A stretch of DNA of 38,366 nt from an uncultured Collinsella sp. (GCA_900538305.1 UPXY01000017.1:1-38366); one strand, 5' to 3'; positions 15,922 through 24,772 are shown, numbered from the stretch's first letter. Numbers and translations are program-made. The notes: generated from the sequence alone by a model not told the origin.

Positions 15922-16185
15922 CTACTTGGCGCGCTCGATAATCTCCACGAGGCGCCAGCGCTTCATCTTGGACAGAGGACGAGTCTCCATGACGCGAACC
16001 GTATCGCCCACGCCGGCAGTGCACTCCTCATCATGCGCATGAAGCTTCTTGGTGGTGGTCATCATCTTGCCGTACTTGGGGTGACGCTTGCGCTCCGTGG
16101 TCTGGACAACGATGGTCTTGTTGCCCGAGATGGAGACGACCGTGCCGGTACGGACCTTGCGCGTGTTACGCGTAGTATCGCTCAT
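15922..16185 (-). CDS. rpsQ: 30S ribosomal protein S17 (uS17)
   Basis: This 87-aa primary 16S rRNA-binding protein with an OB fold shows the core GTVVSISGNKTIVVQ and the conserved HDEECTAGVGDTVRVMETRPLSK. The ATG start at 16185 leaves a normal N-terminus. It sits 16 nt after rpmC in standard S10-operon order. Confidence 0.96.
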   Translation of the reverse strand: MSDTTRNTRKVRTGTVVSISGNKTIVVQTTERKRHPKYGKMMTTTKKLHAHDEECTAGVGDTVRVMETRPLSKMKRWRLVEIIERAK

Positions 16186-16201
16186 GTTTACTCCTCAAGC
16201 T

Positions 16202-16417
16202 CTACTCTGCCGCAGCGGACTTCTCGGCCGCGATCTCGCGGGCGCGCTGCTCGGTGAGGACGCGCGCGATGTCCTTCTTCACGGTCTTGACGCGAGCGGT
16301 GTTGTCGAGCTGGCTCGTAGCCATCTGGAAACGAAGGTTGAAGAGCTCAGCTCGGCATTCCTTCAGCTTTTCGGCGAGCTGCTCGTCGGAAAGCGCACGA
16401 ATCTCTGCGGGCTTCAT
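16202..16417 (-). CDS. rpmC: 50S ribosomal protein L29 (uL29)
   Basis: The short helical hairpin protein at the peptide exit tunnel is 71 aa, starting MKPAEIRALSDEQLAEKLKE and containing the signature LFNLRFQMATSQL. It directly follows rplP: the rplP stop occupies 16418-16420 and the rpmC ATG ends at 16417, so coupling is very likely. Confidence 0.96.
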   Translation of the reverse strand: MKPAEIRALSDEQLAEKLKECRAELFNLRFQMATSQLDNTARVKTVKKDIARVLTEQRAREIAAEKSAAAE

Positions 16418-16848
<431 letters not shown>

Positions 16849-16849
<1 letters not shown>

Positions 16850-17559
16850 TACTGACCCCTCCTCTCGGAGTTACGACGACGCGGACGCGAGGAGCCCTCG
16901 AGCGCCGGGTTCGGAACGGGCTGGCCGGGAAGCTTCTCGCCCAGGTAGATCCAAACCTTGACGCCGCAGGAACCCATCGTGGTACGCGCGGTGGCCTGAC
17001 CGTAATCGATCTTGGCACGCAGGGTGTGCAGCGGCACGCGACCCTCACGGTACCACTCGCGACGACCCATCTCGGCACCGCCGAGACGGCCGGAGCACTG
17101 GATACGGATGCCCTTGGCACCAGCCTTGCGGGCGGACTGGACGGCCTTGCGCATGGCGCGACGGAAGGCCACGCGACCCTCGAGCTGCTCGGCAATGGAC
17201 TGAGCCACGAGCACGGCATCGAGCTCGGGACGCTTGATCTCGATGACGTCGACGGAGAGCTCGCCCTTGGAGACACCGGCGACCTTCTCGAGCTCAGTGC
17301 GGATCTGGTCGATCTCGGCACCCTTCTTGCCAATCACGATGCCGGGACGGGCGGTGTAGATGATGACCTTCACCTTGTCGCCAGCGCGCTCGATCTCCAC
17401 GCGGGAGACGGCGGCACGACGGAGGCGCTTGGCCAGATACTTGCGGAGCTCAAGGTCATTACCGAGGGTCGTGGCGTAGTTCTTGTCGGCGAACCAACGG
17501 GAGCGCCAGTTCTCGGTGATGCCAAGACGGAAACCGGTGGGGTAGACTTTCTGACCCAT
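16849..17559 (-). CDS. rpsC: 30S ribosomal protein S3 (uS3)
   Basis: It lies at the mRNA entry site. The 236-aa sequence has the KH type II domain with the GxxG loop in GIVIGKKGAEIDQIR (about 74-88) and the C-terminal domain with GRLGGAEMGRREWYREGRVP. The chain ends in a short Arg-rich tail, common in this family. The ATG start is 6 nt from rplV, and the stop overlaps rplP by one base. Confidence 0.96.
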
Positions 17560-17565
17560 AGTGCT

Positions 17566-17937
17566 TTAAGCCTCCTTTCGCGGAGCGACGACGATGGTGA
17601 TGTGGCTCGTGCGCTTGAGGATGCGGGAGGCAGAGCCCTTGGCGCGCGGGCGGATGCGCTTCAGCGTGGGGCCTTCGTCCACATAGGCGGCGGCGACCAC
17701 GAGGTCATCGGCGCGCATACCGTTGTTGTTCACGGCGTTGGCCACGGCAGAGCGGAGGCACTTCTCCACGTCGACCGCGACGGCGCGCTCGCAGAAATGC
17801 AGGATGTCGAAAGCCTGCTCGACAGACTTGCGACGGATGAGGTCGACCACGAGGCGAGCCTTGGAAGGCGAGACGCGCACGTACTTCGCGACGGCGCGGA
17901 CCTCGCGGGTCTCGGTATCGGTAGCTTTAGTTGCCAT
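17566..17937 (-). CDS. rplV: 50S ribosomal protein L22 (uL22)
   Basis: It lines the exit tunnel. The 123-aa protein has VRAVAKYVRVSPSKARLVVDLIR at the N-terminus and the long beta-hairpin region RIRPRAKGSASRILKRTSHI near the C-terminus, without insertions or deletions in the macrolide-associated loop. ATG start at 17937, standard order between rpsS and rpsC. Confidence 0.96.
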   Translation of the reverse strand: MATKATDTETREVRAVAKYVRVSPSKARLVVDLIRRKSVEQAFDILHFCERAVAVDVEKCLRSAVANAVNNNGMRADDLVVAAAYVDEGPTLKRIRPRAKGSASRILKRTSHITIVVAPRKEA

Positions 17938-17951
17938 TTACGTGAAACCCC

Positions 17952-18212
17952 CTACTTGGCCTTATGACCGCGGAACGTACGGGTGGGCGCGAACTCGCCG
18001 AGCTTGTGACCAACCATGGACTCGGTGATGTACACGGGGACGTGCTTGCGTCCATCGTGCACGGCGATGGTGTGACCCACCATCTCGGGGAAGATCGTGG
18101 ACGCGCGCGACCAGGTCTTCACGACGTCCTTCGTGCCAGCCTCGTTCATCGCGACGATACGCGAGAGCAGGCGAGCTTCCACGAACGGCCCCTTTTTGAG
18201 ACTTCTGCTCAT
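17952..18212 (-). CDS. rpsS: 30S ribosomal protein S19 (uS19)
   Basis: This 86-aa head protein of the small subunit opens MSRSLKKGPFVEARLL and has the signature TWSRASTIFPEMVGHTIAVHDG and the C-terminal GHKLGEFAPTRTFRGH. ATG start with AAGGAG-type bases in the 29-nt gap after rplB. No unusual features. Confidence 0.97.
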   Translation of the reverse strand: MSRSLKKGPFVEARLLSRIVAMNEAGTKDVVKTWSRASTIFPEMVGHTIAVHDGRKHVPVYITESMVGHKLGEFAPTRTFRGHKAK

Positions 18213-18241
18213 TGGTTCTTACTCCTTCTCGGTATCTCGGA

Positions 18242-19072
18242 CTACTTGCGACGGCGACGGATGATGAGGCTGTTCGAAGCCTTCTTCTTCTTGCGCGTGC
18301 GATAACCCTTGGTGGGCTTGCCCCACGGCGTCATGGACGGACGACCAGAGGTGTGGTTCTTGCCCTCGCCACCGCCGTGCGGGTGGTCGACCGGGTTCAT
18401 GACGGTACCGCGGACCGTCGGGCGCACGTTCATGTAACGCTTGCGGCCGGCCTTGCCGATCACGATGTTGGAGTGCTCGGCGTTACCGACCTCGCCCACC
18501 GTGGCGCGGCAGGTGATGAGCACGCGGCGCATCTCGGAACTGGGCATGCGCAGGATGGCATACTTGCCCTCCTTGCCCATGAGCTGGCAGGCGCAGCCGG
18601 CGGAACGGGCGATCGCGGCGCCCTTGCCGGGCTGGAACTCAATCGCGTGGATGAGCGTACCCACCGGGATGTCGGAGAGCGGAAGCGCGTTGCCGGGCTT
18701 GATATCGGCGCCGGTGCCGGAAAGCACGGTGTCACCGACCTTAAGGCCCTTCGGGCAGAGAATGTAGCGCTTCTCGCCGTCTGCATAGTGCAGAAGCGCG
18801 ATGCGGGCGGAGCGGTTGGGGTCGTACTCGATCGTGGCGACCTTCGCCGGCACGCCGTCCTTGTTGCGCTTGAAGTCGATGCGACGGTAACGACGCTTCA
18901 CGCCGCCACCCTGGTGACGGGTCGTGATGCGACCCTGGTTGTTGCGACCGGCCTTCTTGGGCAGCGGCTCGAGAAGCGACTTCTCGGGCTTCGTGCAGGT
19001 GATCTCGGCAAAGTCCGAGACCGTCTGCCAACGGCGACCCGGGCTGGTCGGCTTGAGATGTTTCACAGCCAT
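18242..19072 (-). CDS. rplB: 50S ribosomal protein L2 (uL2)
   Basis: This highly conserved protein is needed for subunit association and peptidyl transfer. The ATG at 19072 gives 276 aa with the typical MAVKHLKPTSPGRR start and AAAGG upstream; the 11 residues of the longer frame are not L2-like. The conserved C-terminal PVDHPHGGGEGKN, containing the functionally important His, is intact, as is the RNA-binding RNQGRIT(T)RHQGGG region. Confidence 0.96.
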   Translation of the reverse strand: MAVKHLKPTSPGRRWQTVSDFAEITCTKPEKSLLEPLPKKAGRNNQGRITTRHQGGGVKRRYRRIDFKRNKDGVPAKVATIEYDPNRSARIALLHYADGEKRYILCPKGLKVGDTVLSGTGADIKPGNALPLSDIPVGTLIHAIEFQPGKGAAIARSAGCACQLMGKEGKYAILRMPSSEMRRVLITCRATVGEVGNAEHSNIVIGKAGRKRYMNVRPTVRGTVMNPVDHPHGGGEGKNHTSGRPSMTPWGKPTKGYRTRKKKKASNSLIIRRRRK

Positions 19073-19229
19073 TACAAATCCCTTTCGTCTCTTTCCGTTG
19101 GCCAACGCATCAGGGATGTGGGGCGCTGGACCCCAGGGTGCGTTGACACCGGATTACCACGGTACCGGGCGGCTCCATCTTCGAGTCCCCGATACGATGC
19201 CCACCGTAGCGGGCGTACGGAGCCAAGCC
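19073..19229. other. 157-nt gap between rplW and rplB with small palindromes
   Basis: The longest gap inside the rplC-to-rplX unit holds GTTGGCCAAC (19097-19106), a TGGGG/CCCCA stem (19119-19123 with 19131-19135) and GGCTCC/GGAGCC (19171-19176 with 19219-19224). No gene or T-tract was found. Confidence 0.45.
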
Positions 19230-19517
19230 TTAGGCCTGGTTGCCGTAAATCTCGATCGAGTCGCCGTCGGCGAGCGTGACGATGGCCTTCTTCCACTGAC
19301 GGGTCTTGCCAGCCACGTAGCGCACGCGCTTCGTCTTGGGCTTCACGTTGATGGTGTTCACCGAAGTGACCTTCACGTTGAAGAGCTCCTCGATGGCATC
19401 CTTGATCTGGTACTTGTTCGCGTCGCGAGCAACCTCGAACGTGTACTTGTTCTCCGACATCATGTCGAAGGAACGCTCGGACACGATCGGGCGAATGATG
19501 ATCTCGTGGGCGGTCAT
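19230..19517 (-). CDS. rplW: 50S ribosomal protein L23 (uL23)
   Basis: It is located at the tunnel exit and docks trigger factor and SRP. The 95-aa protein has PIVSERSFDMMSENKYTFEVA at the N-terminus and VNTINVKPKTKR(V)R in the loop. The ATG start abuts the rplD stop (19518-19520) directly. Normal length and position. Confidence 0.96.
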   Translation of the reverse strand: MTAHEIIIRPIVSERSFDMMSENKYTFEVARDANKYQIKDAIEELFNVKVTSVNTINVKPKTKRVRYVAGKTRQWKKAIVTLADGDSIEIYGNQA

Positions 19518-20144
19518 TTATGCAAGCACCTCCCCGAAGTGAACGGCAACATCGGCGGGCATCAGAAGGGCGCCGTTGTTGATGAGGTCGTAGGTGTTGG
19601 CCTCATCGGGCGTGATGATGAACGTCTTGGGGATGTTGCGGAACGAGAGGAAGGCGTTGATGTCGTCCTCGCGAACGATGATGGTGAGACGCTTGCCGTA
19701 GATACCGAGCGCCTTGAGCATGGCAACGGCGGCCTTGGTGGACGGCTTCTCGAAACCGTAGTCGTCCACGAGCACAAGCTCGCCATCGCGAAGCTTCGCG
19801 GAAAGCGCAGAGCGCATCGCGAGCTTGACCTCTTTGTTGTTCATGCGCTTGGCGTACAGACGCGGCTTGGGGCCGTGGATGACGCCACCATGACGCCACT
19901 GGCCAGCGCGAATGGAGCCCTGGCGGGCACGACCGGTGCCCTTCTGACGCCACGGCTTGGCGCCGCCACCGGAAACGTCGCTGCGGCCCTTGGTGGACTG
20001 GGTGCCGCTGCGCCAGCACGCCTGCTGGCACTTCACGATGTGATGCATGACGTGGATGTTCGGCTCGATGCCGTACACCTCAGCAGCGAGCTCGGCCTCG
20101 GCGACCTTCTTGCCCTCGCTGTTCTTGACTTCAAAATTCGACAT
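19518..20144 (-). CDS. rplD: 50S ribosomal protein L4 (uL4)
   Basis: L4 is an assembly and exit-tunnel protein, and the autoregulator of the S10 operon in E. coli. The 208-aa protein carries the tunnel loop with KPWRQKGTGRARQGSIRAGQW without changes in the Lys-Pro-Trp-Arg-Gln core. ATG start, 42 nt after rplC. Here rplD is the second gene of its unit and rpsJ is no longer upstream, so any L4 control would have to act on the rplC leader. Confidence 0.96.
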   Translation of the reverse strand: MSNFEVKNSEGKKVAEAELAAEVYGIEPNIHVMHHIVKCQQACWRSGTQSTKGRSDVSGGGAKPWRQKGTGRARQGSIRAGQWRHGGVIHGPKPRLYAKRMNNKEVKLAMRSALSAKLRDGELVLVDDYGFEKPSTKAAVAMLKALGIYGKRLTIIVREDDINAFLSFRNIPKTFIITPDEANTYDLINNGALLMPADVAVHFGEVLA

Positions 20145-20186
20145 GTGGTGTTCTCCTTGGTATGACGTGATCTGAGCGTACGAGCA

Positions 20187-20807
20187 TTACGCCATACGGA
20201 TGGCGACCAGGCCGTTCTTGGCACCGGGGACGGCACCCTTCACGAGCATGAGGTTCTGATCGGCATCGATGCGGACAACGGTGAGGTTCTTCACGGTCAC
20301 GCGCTCATTGCCCATGTGGCCCGCCATCTTGACGCCCTTGAGAACGCGCGCGGGGTAGGCGCACTGGCCGATGGAGCCCGGGTGACGCTTGAAGTGGGAA
20401 CCGTGGGTCATAGGACCGCGGCGCTGACCCCAGCGCTTGATGCGACCCTGGAAGCCCTTACCCTTGGAGGTGCCAATGACGTCGACCTTCGCGACGCCCT
20501 CGAAGTCGGCGACAGTGACGGTCTCGCCGACCTTGTGGTCCTCGCCGTTCTCGACGCGAACCTCGCGCAGGTAGCGCACGGGCTCGACGCCGGCCTTGGC
20601 GAAGTGACCAGCCATAGGCTTGTTGACGTTCTTAGCCTTGATGTCTCCGAAGCCGATCTGCACGGCGTCGTAGCCATCGGTCGTCTTGGTTTTTACCTGC
20701 GAGACGGCGCAGGGGCCAGCCTGGATGACCGTGACGGGAACGACGTTATCCTCGTCGTCCCACACCTGGGTCATGCCGATCTTGCGGCCGAGAATCATGT
20801 TGATCAT
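20187..20807 (-). CDS. rplC: 50S ribosomal protein L3 (uL3)
   Basis: It is an early-assembly protein near the peptidyl-transferase centre. The 206-aa sequence begins MINMILGRKIGMTQVWD and has the long loop with HGSHFKRHPGSIGQCAYPARV. AGGA lies 7 nt before the ATG at 20807; an in-frame ATG three codons on is an alternative. It is the first gene of its unit, as rpsJ is 1.45 kb upstream beyond two plus-strand genes. Confidence 0.96.
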   Translation of the reverse strand: MINMILGRKIGMTQVWDDEDNVVPVTVIQAGPCAVSQVKTKTTDGYDAVQIGFGDIKAKNVNKPMAGHFAKAGVEPVRYLREVRVENGEDHKVGETVTVADFEGVAKVDVIGTSKGKGFQGRIKRWGQRRGPMTHGSHFKRHPGSIGQCAYPARVLKGVKMAGHMGNERVTVKNLTVVRIDADQNLMLVKGAVPGAKNGLVAIRMA

Positions 20808-20989
20808 TCAATGATCCTAACCCTCGGTGGTCATGGGACTCTGCGAGCACCCCTTGCGCTCGCCCCCAGCGGACCACTACTGACGTGCGTGCCGCCGGTT
20901 TGCATTCCGTCCGTTAGCCTCGCCGTGCAACCCATTGGCGCAACCTCGAGACAGAATCCTCCCCATAAAGGCACAGCTTCAGTAGTATA
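20808..20989 (-). promoter_or_regulatory. Leader and possible promoter of the rplC unit
   Basis: On the minus strand TATACT (20984-20989; 5 of 6 to the -10 consensus) has no convincing -35 at 16-18 bp. Transcription from it would give a leader of about 170 nt, with a GCGAGC/GCTCGC hairpin at 20843-20863 before the ribosome-binding site. An L4-type control element is possible but not shown by the sequence. Confidence 0.4.
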
Positions 20990-21045
20990 CACGGGGGCGG
21001 GCGTATCCATAGGGTTCCACAAAGTCTCCGCATTACAGCGCAGGT

Positions 21046-21076
21046 GACTCATTTGGGGACGGGGTCGTTTTGAGTC
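21046..21076. repeat. REP-like element A
   Basis: GACTCA and TGAGTC (21046-21051, 21071-21076) flank the core TTTGGGGACGGGGTC. The same core, with different arm bases, forms the double element at 22137-22202. This arm-core-arm plan resembles REP sequences mobilised by Y1 (RAYT) transposases. Confidence 0.65.
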
Positions 21077-21181
21077 GTTTTGTGCTTGCGCAAGATGCTT
21101 CGTTCGAACTCTTCGCGCGTTTTGCGTGCGTAACCATACTTGGTATACCTACGCATCTGCACATCGGTTCAGGCTCATTCG

Positions 21182-21228
21182 TTTTTCTAGTTTTTATCGT
21201 TTTTTTAGTTTCTTTAGTTTTTGTATTT
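21182..21228 (+). repeat. 9-bp T-tract tandem repeat
   Basis: T-runs begin at 21182, 21191, 21200, 21209 and 21218, exactly 9 bp apart (consensus TTTTTTTAG), with a further run at 21226. The regular phasing suggests curved or stiff DNA, or a poly-U segment in the glutaredoxin leader. It lies between the divergent rplC and glutaredoxin genes. Confidence 0.75.
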
Positions 21229-21415
21229 CAGCGGTACAACGATGCAGCGCCGATTCGCGTCCACACGAAGGCAGGTGCCTCAAATCACACAAGCTGTCGA
21301 AAGCCGCCGTCTACTCGCACGCCAGATGCTTAGCTGCAACGGAAATGGGCACAAGGACAGTAACATCTTCTCAAGCGGGATCATCTGCGTACCCCACGTG
21401 TCGAAAGGAGCCACT

Positions 21416-21730
21416 ATGGCAACCACCCACGAGCTCTACATCATGTCCACCTGCCCCTACTGTCGCAAGGTACTACTCTTTATGAAGCAGCAAGGCATCG
21501 AGCTGCCGCTTCGTGACATCACAGCGGAGCCCGAGGCGCGCGACACCCTTGAACGCATAGGCGGCAAGGTGCAGGTACCGTGCCTGTTCATCGACGGTGC
21601 GCCTCTGTATGAATCGGACGACATCATCGCCTACCTCAGCCGCACATTTGCCGACGGCGCCCAGCCGAGCATCACGGCTGAAGAGCAGGCCGAGCTCGAC
21701 AACGGCGCCGCTTGCCCCATCTTCTCGTAA
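21416..21730 (+). CDS. Glutaredoxin
   Basis: It is a small dithiol oxidoreductase with thioredoxin fold. The 104-aa protein has the CPYC active site (C13, C16), cis-Pro P55 in KVQVPCLFIDG and the C-terminal helix LYESDDIIAYL. Two more cysteines, C56 and C100 (ACPIFS end), are present. ATG 21416 follows AAAGGAG by 5 nt. It is inserted between rpsJ and rplC on the opposite strand, 98 nt before the GNAT gene. Electron donor (glutathione, thioredoxin reductase or a mycothiol-like thiol) cannot be told from here. Confidence 0.9.
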   Translation: MATTHELYIMSTCPYCRKVLLFMKQQGIELPLRDITAEPEARDTLERIGGKVQVPCLFIDGAPLYESDDIIAYLSRTFADGAQPSITAEEQAELDNGAACPIFS

Positions 21731-21766
21731 CTTTGGCCGTCGGCAGGCTAAGCCGAATGGTCGCAG

Positions 21767-21813
21767 AAGGGGTGTCCCCAACGTCATGACATTGGGGGCT
21801 GTCCCCAATGTCA
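21767..21813. repeat. REP-like element B overlapping the GNAT leader
   Basis: TGACATTGGGG (21787-21797) and CCCCAATGTCA (21803-21813) form a perfect 11-bp stem with a 5-nt loop. An overlapping palindrome, CCCCAACGTCATGACATTGGGG (two mismatched centre-flank positions), offers an alternative fold. The GNAT ribosome-binding site follows 3-4 nt later, so folding could affect its translation. Confidence 0.7.
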
Positions 21814-21828
21814 GATAAGGAGCGCGCT

Positions 21829-22119
21829 ATGGAAAGCGTTGAGCGACCGAACTTCATCATCGACGGAAATGCAATCCGCCTGCGCGCGGAAGACGGCAGC
21901 GTGCTTGCGGAAGTCACCTACCCCGCCTGCGGCGATGGCGTCGTCGAAATCGACCACACCTTCGTCGACGCCACTCTGCGCGGCCAGGGCATGGCGGGCA
22001 AACTTCTGGACGCCTGCGCGCACGAGCTCGAACGCACCGGTCGCCGCGCTCGTCCCACCTGCAGCTATGCCGTGAGCTGGTTCGAGAAGCACCCTGAATG
22101 GGCGCACCTCCTCGCTTAA
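21829..22119 (+). CDS. Small GNAT-family acetyltransferase (YjdJ/Acetyltransf_CG type)
   Basis: The 96-aa single-domain protein resembles the short YjdJ-like GNAT family: EIDHTFVDATLRGQGMAGKLLDAC forms the acetyl-CoA-binding region and the C-terminus PTCSYAVSWFEKHPEW is the family hallmark. ATG 21829 is preceded by AAGGAG with 6-nt spacing and is preferred over the ATG at 21808, which lies within the REP-like element. Substrate unknown; family members are mostly uncharacterised. Confidence 0.85.
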   Translation: MESVERPNFIIDGNAIRLRAEDGSVLAEVTYPACGDGVVEIDHTFVDATLRGQGMAGKLLDACAHELERTGRRARPTCSYAVSWFEKHPEWAHLLA

Positions 22120-22136
22120 CCGCCACCGACGCCGAG

Positions 22137-22202
22137 TAACACTTTGGGGACGGGGTCAAAAGTGTTGAAAACAACACTTTTGACCCCGTCCCCAAAGTGT
22201 TA
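22137..22202. repeat. REP-like element C, perfect inverted pair
   Basis: A 29-nt unit (22138-22166) and its exact reverse complement (22173-22201) are separated by 6 nt. Each unit has AACACTTT/AAAGTGTT arms around GGGGACGGGGTC, the same core as element A. The flanking T and A extend the pairing. It sits between the GNAT gene and the rpsJ terminator. Confidence 0.9.
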
Positions 22203-22237
22203 AAAGCCCGCCTCCCTTGCAGGGGAAGCGGGCTTTT
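22202..22237. terminator. Bidirectional terminator between rpsJ and GNAT gene
   Basis: AAAAGCCCGC (22202-22211) pairs with GCGGGCTTTT (22228-22237), with an inner CCC/GGG. T-runs follow the stem on both strands. It ends the rpsL-to-rpsJ unit 22 nt past the rpsJ stop and could also end the glutaredoxin/GNAT transcript. Confidence 0.9.
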
Positions 22238-22258
22238 CAGCGTTATGCAGCTACAAGC

Positions 22259-22567
22259 TTAGAGCTTGATCTGGATGTCCACGCCGGCGGGAAGGTCGAG
22301 ACGCTGGAGCGAATCGACGGTGCCGCTCGTGGGATCGAGGATGTCGATGAGGCGCTTGTGGGTGCGCATCTCGAACTGCTCGCGGGAGTCCTTGTCCTTG
22401 TGCGGCGAGCGGATGACCGTGTAGAGGTTGCGCTCGGTGGGCAGGGGGATGGGGCCGGACACGCGGGCGCCCGTCTTCTGGGCGGTGTCGACGATGAGCT
22501 TCGCGGACTGGTCGACGACCTCGTGGTCGTAGCCCTTGAGGCGGATCCTAATCTTCTGGGTAGACAA
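22259..22567 (-). CDS. rpsJ: 30S ribosomal protein S10 (uS10)
   Basis: It is a small-subunit head protein, also NusE in antitermination. The 102-aa sequence has IRIRLKGYDHEVVDQS and the signature with SGPIPLPTERN and HKDKDSREQFEMRTHKR. The start codon is TTG at 22567, supported by AAGGAGGT just upstream. It is placed at the end of the str unit after fusA, with no tuf between, and is separated from rplC by a terminator and two plus-strand genes. Confidence 0.96.
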   Translation of the reverse strand: MSTQKIRIRLKGYDHEVVDQSAKLIVDTAQKTGARVSGPIPLPTERNLYTVIRSPHKDKDSREQFEMRTHKRLIDILDPTSGTVDSLQRLDLPAGVDIQIKL

Positions 22568-22584
22568 CGTTACCTCCTTGATGT

Positions 22585-22600
22585 GCGAGGCAATCCTCGC
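22585..22600. other. Intergenic hairpin between fusA and rpsJ
   Basis: GCGAGG (22585-22590) pairs with CCTCGC (22595-22600) around a 4-nt loop. The 12 bases GATGTGCGAGGC at 22580-22591 recur in the rpsL-rpsG gap (25287-25298). No T-tract. Confidence 0.45.
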
Positions 22601-22630
22601 GATTGATACCTACTTTACGATCGCGAGTGA

Positions 22631-24754
22631 TTACGCGTTGGCACCAGACTTGCTGATGACCTCGTCGGCAACAGACTTGGGCGCCGGCTCGTAGGAGTCG
22701 AACTGCATCGTGTAGGACGCGCGGCCCTGAGTCTGCGAACGCAGATCGGTCGCGTAGCCGAACATCTCGCCCAGCGGCACCTTGGCGCGGATGACCTTGT
22801 TGCCGGAGCGGTCGTCCATGCCCTCGATCTTGCCGCGACGGCCGGAGAGGTTGCCCATGACGTCGCCCATGTACTGCTCGGGGGTCTCGACCTCGACGGC
22901 CATGACGGGCTCGAGCAGAATCGGGTCGGACTGGCGCAGGGCCTCCTTGATCGCCATGGAGCCGGCGATCTTGAAGGCGGCCTCGGAGGAGTCGACCTCG
23001 TGGTAGGAACCGTCGAAGAGGGTCACCTTGACGTCGACGACCGGGTAGCCGGCGATGACGCCGGTCTGGAGCGCCTCCTGGATGCCCTTGTCGATGGAGG
23101 GGATGTACTCCTTCGGCACGACACCGCCCACGATACCGTTGACGAACTCGTAGCCGAAGCCCTCTTCCATCTTCTCGAGCTTGATGACAGCGTCGCCGTA
23201 CTGGCCGCGGCCGCCGGACTGGCGGACGAACTTACCCTGGGCGCGCTCGACATCGTGGCCGGGAGCCTCACGGTAGGCGACCTGCGGCTTACCGACGTTC
23301 GCCTCGACCTTGAACTCACGGAGCAGGCGGTCGACGATGATCTCGAGGTGCAGCTCGCCCATGCCGGCGATGATGGTCTGGCCGGTCTCGTGGTTGGTGC
23401 GCACCTGGAAGGTCGGGTCCTCCTCGGCGAGCTTGGTGAGCGCGATCGACATCTTATCCTGCTCGGCCTTGGTCTTGGGCTCGACGGCGACGTCGATAAC
23501 GGGATCGGGGAACTCCATGGACTCGAGGATGATCTCCTTACCCTCGGCGCAGAGCGTGTCGCCGGTGGTGGTGTTCTTGAGACCCACGGCAGCGAGGATG
23601 TCGCCGGTGGAAGCACCGTCGACGTCGACGCGGTCGTTGGCGTTCATCTCGAGGATGCGGCCGAAGCGCTCGCGCTGGCCGTTCGTGGCGTTCACCACGT
23701 AGGAGCCGGCGTCCACGTGACCGGAGTACACGCGGAAGAACGTGAGCTTACCCACGTAGGGGTCGGTCGCAATCTTGAAGGCGAGGGCGCTGAACGGCTC
23801 AGCGTCGTCGGCCTTGCGGGTGTCGGTCTCGCCGGTCGAGGGGTTGGTGCCCTCCACAGGCGGCACGTCGAGCGGGCTCGGCAGGTAATCGACGACAGCG
23901 TCAAGCAGCTCCTGCACGCCCTTGTTCTTGTAGGCGGAGCCCACGAGAACGGGGTTGAGCTCGTTGGCGAGCACGCCGGCACGGATGGCAGCCTTGAGCT
24001 TCTCGACAGGAATCTCCTGCTCCTCGAGGATCATCTCCATGAGCTCATCGTCGTAGTTGGCGGCGGCGTCAAGGAGCTCCTCGCGCTTCTCGGCAGCAAT
24101 CTCCTCGAACTCAGCGGGGATCGCATCCATGGGCTCAGGATAGGTCATGCCCTTGTCGTCGGCCTTGAAGTCCCACGCGGTCATGGTCACGAGGTCGATG
24201 ACGCCCCAGAAGTTATCCTCGGCGCCCATCGGGACCTGGATGGCCACGGCGTTGGCGTGCAGGCGCTCCTTCATGGTGTCGATCGCGTGGAAGAAGTCGG
24301 CGCCCACGCGGTCGTACTTATTGATGAAGGCGATGCGCGGAACGTTGAAGTTGCGCGCCTGGCGCCACACGGTCTCGGACTGCGGCTGGACGCCGGCGAC
24401 GGCGTCGAACACAGCCACAGCGCCGTCGAGGACGCGGAGCGAACGCTCGACCTCGGCCGTGAAGTCCACGTGACCGGGGGTGTCGATGATCTGGATGCGG
24501 TAGGCCGGACCCTCGCCCGCCTTGCCGCCCTTGTGCCAGAAGCACGTGGTGGCAGCGGAGGTGATGGTCACGCCGCGCTCCTGCTCCTGGATCATCCAGT
24601 CCATGGTAGCGGCGCCCTCGTGAACCTCGCCGATCTTGTGGGTCTTGCCGGTGTAGTACAGAATGCGCTCAGTCGTGGTGGTCTTACCAGCGTCGATGTG
24701 CGCCATGATGCCGATGTTTCGGGTCTCGGCAAGGTTGTACTTCTTCTTAGCCAC
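22631..24754 (-). CDS. fusA: Elongation factor G
   Basis: It is the translocation GTPase. The GTG at 24754 gives 707 aa (MAKKKYNLAETRN), with GGGAGG 8 nt upstream; a TTG two codons earlier is too close to that site. G1 is AHIDAGKTT (about 18-26), G3 DTPGHVDF, and G4 reads NKYD where NKMD is more common. Domains II-V follow at full length. Neighbours rpsG and rpsJ; tuf is absent from the window. Confidence 0.97.
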   Translation of the reverse strand: MAKKKYNLAETRNIGIMAHIDAGKTTTTERILYYTGKTHKIGEVHEGAATMDWMIQEQERGVTITSAATTCFWHKGGKAGEGPAYRIQIIDTPGHVDFTAEVERSLRVLDGAVAVFDAVAGVQPQSETVWRQARNFNVPRIAFINKYDRVGADFFHAIDTMKERLHANAVAIQVPMGAEDNFWGVIDLVTMTAWDFKADDKGMTYPEPMDAIPAEFEEIAAEKREELLDAAANYDDELMEMILEEQEIPVEKLKAAIRAGVLANELNPVLVGSAYKNKGVQELLDAVVDYLPSPLDVPPVEGTNPSTGETDTRKADDAEPFSALAFKIATDPYVGKLTFFRVYSGHVDAGSYVVNATNGQRERFGRILEMNANDRVDVDGASTGDILAAVGLKNTTTGDTLCAEGKEIILESMEFPDPVIDVAVEPKTKAEQDKMSIALTKLAEEDPTFQVRTNHETGQTIIAGMGELHLEIIVDRLLREFKVEANVGKPQVAYREAPGHDVERAQGKFVRQSGGRGQYGDAVIKLEKMEEGFGYEFVNGIVGGVVPKEYIPSIDKGIQEALQTGVIAGYPVVDVKVTLFDGSYHEVDSSEAAFKIAGSMAIKEALRQSDPILLEPVMAVEVETPEQYMGDVMGNLSGRRGKIEGMDDRSGNKVIRAKVPLGEMFGYATDLRSQTQGRASYTMQFDSYEPAPKSVADEVISKSGANA

Positions 24755-24772
24755 TTTCAATTCCTCCCAGAA

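Larger units (their letters stand above)
20990..21415. other. Gene-free part of the rplC/glutaredoxin divergent region
   Basis: With the rplC leader this makes about 600 bp without a gene. It holds a REP-like element (21046-21076), a 9-bp T-tract repeat (21182-21228) and the glutaredoxin ribosome-binding site. Longer open frames running into the glutaredoxin gene from 21126 or 21221 have no family resemblance upstream of 21416. Confidence 0.6.

Noticed and set aside
21070..21333. Plus-strand open frame rich in Phe/Val/Leu, like a membrane segment
   Set aside because: The hydrophobicity comes from the T-tract repeat read as codons; no ribosome-binding site or homologous pattern.
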